Assembly (NCBI GenBank): GCA_029747585.1
Contig: JAPEVF010000050.1
Span: 62,001 to 126,000, forward strand
Direction: 5' to 3'
Source of the DNA: Pleurotus djamor
Lineage: Eukaryota > Basidiomycota > Agaricomycetes > Agaricales > Pleurotaceae
Length of the DNA: 64,000 nt
Below are positions 57,696 to 64,000 of this stretch, one piece after another. The notes below the pieces were generated by a model that saw nothing but the letters and a program-made list of their open reading frames with translations, did no database searches and had not been told where the DNA came from. The position numbers were made by a program, and so were the translations under genes. Position 1 is the stretch's first letter, and each line of letters begins with the position of its first letter.

Positions 57696-58270
57696 CCATA
57701 GAACGTGTTTGTGACGCGGTCTATTTAGTATCTTCATCGATGACGAGCGGATAATTTCTCCTTATCTTCGCGTCAACTATAATAGGTGTATTTATCCTCC
57801 CAATACCCTATGCACCAGTACCTTATATTTCTGTGTTTTGCCTAGAATTGATTTCGTTCGCCGTCGACCTGAAGCTTAAGCGCCCCAAGCGCTAATTAGG
57901 CCCAGCTGCGGCGCTTTCTTTCGAGTCAGGCCTCCTAGGCCTCAGAACTCACTTGGAACTCACCATTATCGTTGCTCTGGTCGATGTACTCCACTCGAGG
58001 GACTGTCGATAATGTCACCACTTGAACCTTGAAGCCCCAATCTTCTTTTTCGATCGGTGCACGACCGCGGTTCGCTCACACGGCCACTGGAAGTTTCTGT
58101 GCAGCAACCCCCTTGCTTGGCGGACTCCAAAGGCCAAATCAGCACGGAAAAGAACGAAAGTGTATCTACCGCAACACTGAGAAATGAAGAGTGACCCCAC
58201 AAGTCTTCTGGAACTTGTAAGGCAACGATACGTTGCCCATACTTCTGTATGGACGAACCCAGACTTATAT
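57696..58270. other. spacer between units 1 and 2, no gene seen
   Basis: 3' flank of transporter 1 (matching unit 2 to about 57840), then about 430 bp not matched elsewhere in the window. No gene is seen. The latter part is the junction of the duplication and marks the insertion or breakpoint sequence. Confidence 0.45.
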
Positions 58271-58335
58271 GGGTCGCCGTTTTCTAAAGGACTCGGATCG
58301 ACTATCATCCTCAATGAGGCTGGTTTCCACCCTAC

Positions 58336-59040
58336 AGCGGTGATGCGTCCCGACACCATAACATTATCCGGCGTGGCAACTGTTCTTCCAGGTCTTGCTT
58401 AAATGAAGCTCCCCTTCCGGCACGCTTGCCCACTTACCTGCCTCCCTAACACTTCTCGATCCCTCTGATATCGAGAAAGTCAATAGGCGGGGTGCATAAT
58501 ATTCCGGGTGATGGCAAATGCTTCTCGCAGGATCAGACCTCATCAGGACCATGCGCGAGCCGGGGTCCTGGAGTTTCCCCAACGTATCAGGTCCACATGA
58601 TCTCCCCGTGTTCACTCCCTCCCTTATGCGCGCAACAAATCAGCTCGACCACGTCCTTGACCAGTGCGGTACCTTCGTCATCGGTCAACCGCGTATCAAA
58701 CTACCGACAATCTTGCAAGTTGACGTCATCATGTCTGCATCGTCCCCAGTTCGTTAACGGAATGATGTTTCAAGTACATACGAAGGTATTTGTCACTGCC
58801 ACTCGATCTTTCATGGCAGCGTATTCAAATACGGAGTATGTTCATTTATTCCTCCGCAGGAGTCGATCCATGCGGTACCTATCCACCGCAGTGGGATACA
58901 TCGAGGAGCATGGGTTATACCAGGACGAAGCTCTGTCTCACTCGAACTCAAATTCAAACGATCGAGAAGGAGACAAGAGTAAGGAAGCAGCGCGTTCTAA
59001 GACCGACTCCCCTGCCAGCCGGAGCGTGGCACAAACATAG
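58336..59040 (+). pseudogene. NMNAT pseudogene, copy 2 (5'-truncated and deleted)
   Basis: Recognisable remnants of NMNAT exons 2-4: MLLAGSDLIRTMREPGSWSF, LDHVLDQCGTFVIGQPR, and the C-terminal VHLFLRRSRSMRYLSTAVGY, IEEHGLYQDEALSHSNSN. Exon 1 with the ATP-binding motif is absent, most of exon 2 (the stretch equivalent to CNLAAQESSSWIMVD) is deleted, the SSTK region is lost, and the pieces lie in different frames. The 3'-terminal frame (58790-59040) is still open, but without the catalytic exon it cannot make an enzyme. Not expected to be functional. Confidence 0.85.
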
Positions 59041-59529
59041 TGTTGAAAACGTGAGTTCCCTCCCAATACAGATAGCACCGCATTTCATTCTTGTCTCAAG
59101 TTCAAATGAAAATATCATCATAGTATACTATATTTGCCTTTAGCCTATCGTTGGCAGGACACTACCGTTACACTTTTCCATCGCTTCTGTTCGAGAAATC
59201 ATGCACATCACTAGACTTTCACACTCGCTGGCGACACGCTGACAACATCAATTTGACTCTGCAGGGGCCCTCAAGTTGATTCCCTTCCCCTCTGTTCAAA
59301 GGCAAATTAACTGGTAAGTGCTGGCGATTGGTTGATCTCACTATGACCCCAGCAACTCGTCACCGTGTCACCTACTGTTGATTCAAACGTGCATATGCAT
59401 ACGCATATCAAAACGTCCATTCAACGTTGGCAAAGGACATGTTGAATTGTTTAAAACACACCCCTTCGACATATATAGACCGAAAGACGGAAACTGGTGG
59501 TGACATCTTATTTTCGCTTCAACAATTTC
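59041..59529. promoter_or_regulatory. spacer upstream of transporter 2, conserved
   Basis: Contains the same non-coding block as unit 1 (CCTTTAGCCTA near 59138, GCTTCTGTTCGAGAAA near 59182) about 390 bp before the transporter ATG. Presumed promoter. No gene. Confidence 0.5.
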
Positions 59530-61632
59530 ATGTCTCCGTCTGACGCTACTACGGAGTCATCCTCTTCCACTCTCACTGTGCATGGTGATGCTGGCGTCGA
59601 TGCAGCGAAGACTTGCGAGGAAAGGAGGACCATGTAGGGGTTGCCCACCCATTTGCTCCTCTCCTCGTCATTAAATTGATCCATCTCAATAGGCGACTAA
59701 TTGACCTTCGTCTGGTACCCATCCTCAGTCTCCTTTATTCCGTCAACACCCTCGACGATGCGAATTTCGGTCTGGCTTTTGTTGCCGGCATGGACTCCGA
59801 CCTTGTACGTCCTGCGATTCTGTTATGTCAAGCTGCCCTCCCTCATAACCTAGAGGTTAGAAACTCACCGTAGGTAATCGGTACAGCTTGGTAGCTAGTC
59901 TGTACTCTTTCCACTATCCCATTGGGTGCGTCATCTCTCGGAAACTTGCAGCTTCTTTTTCCTTGAAGTTTTGTTTTGTTGGCTGCACGTTTAGAGAAAT
60001 CCTAGGCCTCCCGTTGATTCCTCTCCTTGGGCCCCGCTTACTGCTCACCTTGTGTTTGCTGTCTTGGGGATCAATACAATTGAGCATGGGTTTCATCACC
60101 CATTGGAGATACCTGGCCTTATGTCGGGCCCTGCTTGGCCTTGTGAGGGTCAGTGGAGATGTCTGATTAGTTTCCTCAGTCCTAATTTATCACTCTCAAG
60201 GGTCCAGTCTACCCCTCGATCGTCTTCTTAATCAGTGCTTGGTTTGTCTTCATTCGACTCTTTACCCCAAAAAAACTTCGTGACCTTCCTTTCACTAGGT
60301 ATACAAAGTACGAGGTCCAGCGCCGGTAACCCCTTATCAAGACTTTCAGCTATTTCAGAGCTATAAAGGTCCCATTTTACAGGGTAGCCGCATTGAGTGC
60401 CGTGGGTTTCATCTCGATGGCATTTGGCCCGATTTTGGCCTACGCTTTGGTCCGTCTTGACGGCGTGAGAGGAATCCGTGGATGGTCTTGGATCTTTGTG
60501 AGTTGATCATCATGCGACTCAATATGCCGCTCAAACCTACGGTACAGATAGTTGAGGGAGCCCTTACTGCCGCTTGTGGTGTCTTAGCCTTCATAATCGT
60601 CCCCGGATTCCCACAAGCGAATACCTTCCTCACTACTTCTCAAACAAATTTTGTTCTCAAGCGCCTCGATGCCGTCTCGATACCGGACAGAATAACGCCC
60701 AAATTGATCATCCATAATCTCAAGGATTGGGTCCTTTGGGCGCATGGGTTTATGTTCTTCTGTTCACTCGTACCTGCCATAGCTATGCTGTGAGTACATT
60801 CGGTCTGACCTCGTTTGCTCCATACGAAGAGGTATTTACAAACCGTTCGAGGAGTTAGGTTCTTTATGCCGGTCATTCTCTCCGGGATGGGATGGTCGGG
60901 AGCGCGTTCATTACTGATGGTACGTCCTGCGATCGTCTTCGCCAGAGGTTGATACTAACCTCGCACTCAGAGTGCCCCTCCATACCTATTTGCGGTGCGC
61001 CGTATATCCGAATGTTCTTCATACATGTGCTCATGTACATTCAGTCGATCTCTGCCTTATTGATTGGCTGGTGGTCAGATAAACGGCAAATGCGTTCACC
61101 TTTTATCGCTGGACAAGGGATCATGTCCCTGATTGGGCTCATCATGACCGCATTTGCGCAGTCTAGCGTTGTGAGGTATCTAGGTACACTGTCCTTCACC
61201 GGGTTTCACTCTATTCTGCGTGTTTAATGTTGTCTTCATAGGCATTTTCCTTCTCGTCGCAGGGTCGACGGGTTCCATCCCGTCCATAATGGCTTATGCA
61301 TGTCACAATCTTCGACATTCCTTGTTCGTTTAACTAATACCATCTTATGCCCTTAGTCTGCAAACAATTCCTGCGCATATTCCAAAAGGGCGACCTCATT
61401 GGTTCTAACTACTGCCTTGGGCAGTATAGGCGGCGTTGCTACCGTCAACCTCTTTCGCGAGAAGGACGCACCCCATTATCTGCCTGGGCTATGCTTCGCT
61501 ATTGGCTGTCAAGGACTACTTTTAATACTCCTGCTTCTTACGACCATATACTATCGACGCATGAACAATTCAGTCCGCTCTGGAAAGGTGGATAACATTG
61601 AGGGCCAGCCAGGGTTCTTGTACACAATTTGA
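59530..61632 (+). CDS. MFS transporter, ACS family (Tna1-like), copy 2
   Basis: Spliced from ATG 59530 (MSPSDATTESSSSTLTVHG) to TGA 61630-61632, about 460 residues. Landmarks follow copy 1: RLIDLRLVPILSLLYSVNTL, DDANFGLAFVAGMDSDL, LTVGNRYSLVASLYSFHYPI, REILGLPLIPLLGPRLLLTL, WYTKYEVQRR, GWSWIFIVEGALTAACGVLA, FFMPVILSGMGWSG and DAPHYLPGLCFAIGCQGL. The copy is open if all introns are removed in the same way as in copy 1. One donor differs: at 61298 the intron begins GC (GCATGT) where copy 1 has GT, implying a GC-AG intron. The TM1 motif is Asp-Asp-Ala-Asn as in copy 1. Same family and substrate reasoning as copy 1. Confidence 0.82.
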
Positions 61633-61960
61633 CCAGTTCGTGAAGCGGTCCTAGCTATCTAATATCTTCATTGATGACGAGCGGATAATTTCTCCTTATA
61701 TTCGAGTCAACTATACCATGCGTATTTCTTATCCTATCACGATATGTACCAATATCTTAAATGTTCCATGGTCTCCGATCCCAATGCTCATACTTTGCCT
61801 GTACATACATACCTCAGAGCTTGTCGGGCCAACCGGAGCGGCGTAAGCGCTCAGGTGCCTAAGCCTTTTGCTTACTTCCCTCCGTCTATTCAAGTGGGCT
61901 TGGACACACCCCAGGCTTATGCTCTGTGTGATTGCCTTCTCTTGCAAGTACACACACGCT
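61633..61960. other. spacer between units 2 and 3, no gene seen
   Basis: 3' flank of transporter 2 matches transporter 1 to about 61770. The rest is unmatched and holds no gene. Open frames on both strands here (61729-61995 -, 61744-62199 +) are chance frames overlapping the NMNAT remnant. Confidence 0.45.
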
Positions 61961-62089
61961 GGGTGCGGCTCGATGACATTGTCCTGCTGGGTCAATTAGG
62001 AAAACCCTTCCGGCAAGCTTGTCGCATCCAAGTCGCACCAGAATTACTTACCTACCTGCCATGCGCCTGGCTTGCCTTAGCCTTTCAGA

Positions 62090-62577
62090 GTGGGCATGTG
62101 CAACCTCTCCGCCCAAGAGTCTTCTTCCTGGATCATGGTGGATGGCTGGGAAGCATATCCGTCTTACCAGAGAACTGCTGTGGTACTCTATCATTTTGAC
62201 TCCAAAATCAACCCAGTCATAGGTGCATACGAGTGAGGGCGGCGAGCCTCGCAACGTTCGAATCACCCTTCTTGCAGGATCGGGCTTCATAGGGACCATG
62301 AGCATGCCAAGAGTCTGGAGTTTCCCTGACGCAAGAGTCCTAACAGATCTCTTCGTGTTCCCTTATGCGCAGTTGAGATTGTCCAAACGTGGAGCACGCC
62401 TGTCTGTTCCTCCGCAGCCGCCTACCCGTGCAGTACGTTTTCCCTTGGTCGATTACATCGAGGGAGTGACATGGCTCATACTAGGTTGAAGCTCTATCGC
62501 ACTCAAACTCAAACTCAAACGATCGAGAAAGAGACGAGGAACGAAGTGGCGCGTTCCGCCAGTCTGAGTACAGCTTG
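62090..62577 (+). pseudogene. NMNAT pseudogene, copy 3 (5'-truncated)
   Basis: Exon 2 is recognisable and longer than in copy 2: VGMCNLSAQESSSWIMVDGW, AYPSYQRTAVVLYHF, then a frame break and stop after the region equivalent to the parent INQVMGG. LLAGSGFIGTMSMPRVWSF follows in another frame. The segment from LDHILG to SSTK of the parent is deleted; a remnant of the C-terminal VDYIE follows. Exon 1 is absent. Clearly non-functional. Confidence 0.85.
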
Positions 62578-63055
62578 AGCACAATGCTGGATATGTGAGT
62601 TCCCTCTCCAATGCGAGCGTAGCTCTGTTTAAATTCTGCTCCTAGGTTCAATGATGATTATTCGCATACTAGGATGCCCTTTAGCCTGTTGTGGGCAGCA
62701 CACCGTTGTTACTAATTTCCAGCGCTTCTATTCGGGAAACCACACAAACTACTAGACTCACATCTGTTGGCGATACGCTAAGGACGCCATCCACCTGACT
62801 TTTCGCGCTGCCCTACGACATGCAGTGTATGACTAGTGAGTGCTCTAAGCTGTTGACTTCGATTTGATCACAGTAACTCGTTCCTTACCATTGGGAGAGT
62901 GCAACGCGTCTCGCAGTCATTCAACGCCTCAGCGTTGGGGGTGGACACAACCAAGTTTGTAATGTCCACCTTTCAAAGCACATGGCCATAATGGGTATAT
63001 AGACCGGAGAACAAGAACGAGTAGTATCATCCTGTTTCCACACCCAAGGAAGTTC
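62578..63055. promoter_or_regulatory. spacer upstream of transporter 3, conserved
   Basis: Contains the same conserved block (CCTTTAGCCTG near 62677 and GCTTCTATTCGGGAAACC near 62725) about 380 bp before the ATG, plus a GAGAGTGCAACGC motif near 62898 shared with unit 1 (near 55456). No gene is seen. Confidence 0.5.
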
Positions 63056-64000
63056 ATGAACGCTACGACTGAAGCTACGACGGTGGCCTCCTCTTCCAGT
63101 CTGACCCTGCACGGTGTTGCTAGCGTCGACACAGCAGAGTCCATTGAAGAGAAGAGGACTATGTAAGGATCACCTATTTGGCCCAAATCCGAGCCCCCTG
63201 CTTAGTCGATCCCAACAGGCTACGGGTCGACTTGCGTTTGATACCTGTCCTCGGTCTTATCTTTGCCGTTACCGCCCTTGACCGTACCAATTTTGGTCTC
63301 GCCTTCGCCGCGGGAATGGGCTTCGATCTGGTACGTTATGTCGCTTCTATAAAAATTCGTCGGTCTGCCCTCATAGTCTTGATGTCAGAAACTTACCGTG
63401 GGCAATCGGTACAGTTTGGTGGCCAGTTTGCATTCTTACAGCTATCCAATCGGGTGCGCCGTCTTTTTTCCTGCAAATTCACGGCTGCTTCACAATATTT
63501 TCTTTCTTTTGCTTGCCTCTGCTTTAGAGAGATCCTAGGACTCCTGCTCATCCCGCTCCTTGGGCCTCGCCACCTTCTCGCCTTGTGTGTCGCGACTTGG
63601 GGCCTAATTCAATTGAGCATGGGGTTTATCACTGATTGGAGGTGGCTCGCTCTATGCAGAGTCCTGCTCGGCTTGGTGGAGGTCAGTCAAAATGTCTGCT
63701 AAGTTAGTTGTCTACATTCACAGCCACATCTCTAGGGTCCACTCACCCCTTTGATTGTAATGGTCATCAGTGCTTGGTACGTGTTCATTTAACTCTTCAT
63801 CGGAAACCTTTTGTCACTTATAGTGCTTGAGTAGGTATACGAAGTTCGAGGTCCATCGTCGGTAATTCTTTCGTAATTCTTCCGATCTTCCCAGAGCAAT
63901 GAGCTTTTGATTCCATAGAGTGTCCATTGTGACTGTCATGGGTTACATTTCCTCAGCGTTCAGTCCTATTTTGGTATTCTTTTTGGTTCACCTTGATGGT
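63056..64000 (+). CDS. MFS transporter, ACS family (Tna1-like), copy 3, partial
   Basis: From ATG 63056 (MNATTEATTVASSSSLTLHG) to the window edge; 5' half only. Spliced segments: LRVDLRLIPVLGLIFAVTAL, DRTNFGLAFAAGMGFDL, KLTVGNRYSLVASLHSYSYP, REILGLLLIPLLGPRHLLAL, ISAWYTKFEVHRR, VSIVTVMGYISSAFSPILVF. Open through all visible exons. Unlike copies 1 and 2, TM1 has the usual Asp-Arg-x-Asn of the family, so this copy is closest to the ancestral form. The 3' half lies outside the window, so integrity cannot be fully judged. Confidence 0.82.

Larger units (their letters stand above)
54200..57840 (+). repeat. tandem segmental duplication, unit 1 (parent)
   Basis: This block, from just inside intron 1 of NMNAT through its 3' part and the whole adjacent transporter to its 3' flank, recurs twice downstream. 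The intact NMNAT exon 1 lies just outside it. Evidence is direct comparison: for example the transporter C-terminal exon DAPHYLPGLCFAIGCQGL and the 3' flank GATGACGAGCGGATAATTTC match unit 2 almost exactly. Confidence 0.85.
58270..61770 (+). repeat. tandem segmental duplication, unit 2
   Basis: Second copy. It begins with intron-1 sequence of NMNAT (GATGCGTCCCGACACCATAAC region corresponds to the parent near 54247), includes a decayed NMNAT remnant (58336-59040) and an open transporter (59530-61632). The transporter ATG is 3,925 bp downstream of that in unit 1. Confidence 0.85.
61960..64000 (+). repeat. tandem segmental duplication, unit 3 (cut by window end)
   Basis: Third copy. Begins with weakly conserved NMNAT intron-1 sequence (GACATTGTCCTGCTGGGTC versus the parent near 54261), followed by an NMNAT remnant (62090-62577) and a transporter starting at 63056. 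It is more divergent from units 1 and 2 than these are from each other. Confidence 0.8.

Noticed and set aside
58790..59143. Open frame at 58790-59143 as a new gene
   Set aside because: It is an out-of-frame reading of the NMNAT pseudogene 3' part.
53905..64000. Repeat units as a transposable element
   Set aside because: No inverted or long terminal repeats, no transposase or reverse transcriptase; units carry host genes with introns, so segmental duplication fits better.
1..64000. CRISPR arrays, bacterial-type operons or ribosome binding sites
   Set aside because: The window is eukaryotic; no regularly spaced direct repeats were seen.

Overview
The window is draft genomic DNA from a filamentous basidiomycete, most likely an Agaricomycete. 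Reasons: very intron-dense genes with 50-100 bp GT-AG introns, no operons, tight spacing of unrelated housekeeping genes on both strands, fungal-specific families (ATG14, HRD3, arginine-specific carbamoyl-phosphate synthase, CSC1/DUF221 channel), a phenylalanine ammonia-lyase gene, and BTB and low-complexity proteins of the type common in mushrooms. Ambiguous bases (N) cluster at about 11.7-12.7 kb and 30.5-32.8 kb and cause local frame breaks there.

Layout. 0.4-2.0 kb: eIF5-mimic W2-domain protein (-). 2.5-4.2 kb: zinc-finger protein (+). 5.0-5.8 kb: two-TM membrane protein (+). 6.3-7.3 kb: DEK_C/SWIB chromatin protein (-). 7.6-11.1 kb: HRD3/SEL1L ERAD subunit (-). 11.3-13.2 kb: UPF0696-like protein (-). 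13.9-15.0 kb: FCF1 rRNA-processing nuclease (-). 15.0-17.0 kb: no convincing gene. 17.0-19.6 kb: phenylalanine ammonia-lyase (+). 20.0-21.7 kb: FAD amine oxidase (+). 21.8-25.7 kb: mitochondrial carbamoyl-phosphate synthase large chain (-). 25.7-27.8 kb: no convincing gene. 27.8-30.1 kb: multi-pass TmpL/NPS12-type membrane protein (+). 30.2-31.4 kb: oligoribonuclease (-), head to head with a PTAR1-like prenyltransferase-alpha-repeat protein (+), then ATG14 (+). 34.2-39.0 kb: a large acidic disordered protein (-). 39.3-40.1 kb: BTB protein (-). 40.5-44.1 kb: CSC1/OSCA channel (-). 44.4-46.6 kb: a divergent pair of putative mitochondrial proteins. 46.7-47.8 kb: NFKBIL1-like protein (+). 47.9-48.8 kb: unrecognised protein with a strong TATA box (-). 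49.9-50.3 kb: ribosomal protein eL33 (+). 50.7-52.7 kb: glutaryl-CoA dehydrogenase (+).

53.9-64.0 kb is the most unusual part. An intact NMN adenylyltransferase gene (NAD synthesis) is followed by a major-facilitator transporter of the anion:cation symporter (Dal5/Tna1) family, and this block is then repeated twice more in tandem. Both downstream repeats lack NMNAT exon 1 and have a decayed NMNAT body, while each transporter stays open as a spliceable gene (the third runs off the window). The Tna1 branch of this transporter family imports nicotinate, so the arrangement suggests an NAD-precursor uptake/NAD synthesis locus in which the transporter is being amplified and the enzyme copies discarded. 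The transporter substrate is inferred, not shown.

Most other genes are ordinary housekeeping functions (translation, ribosome assembly, ERAD, autophagy, arginine and lysine/tryptophan metabolism) with no evident functional clustering.
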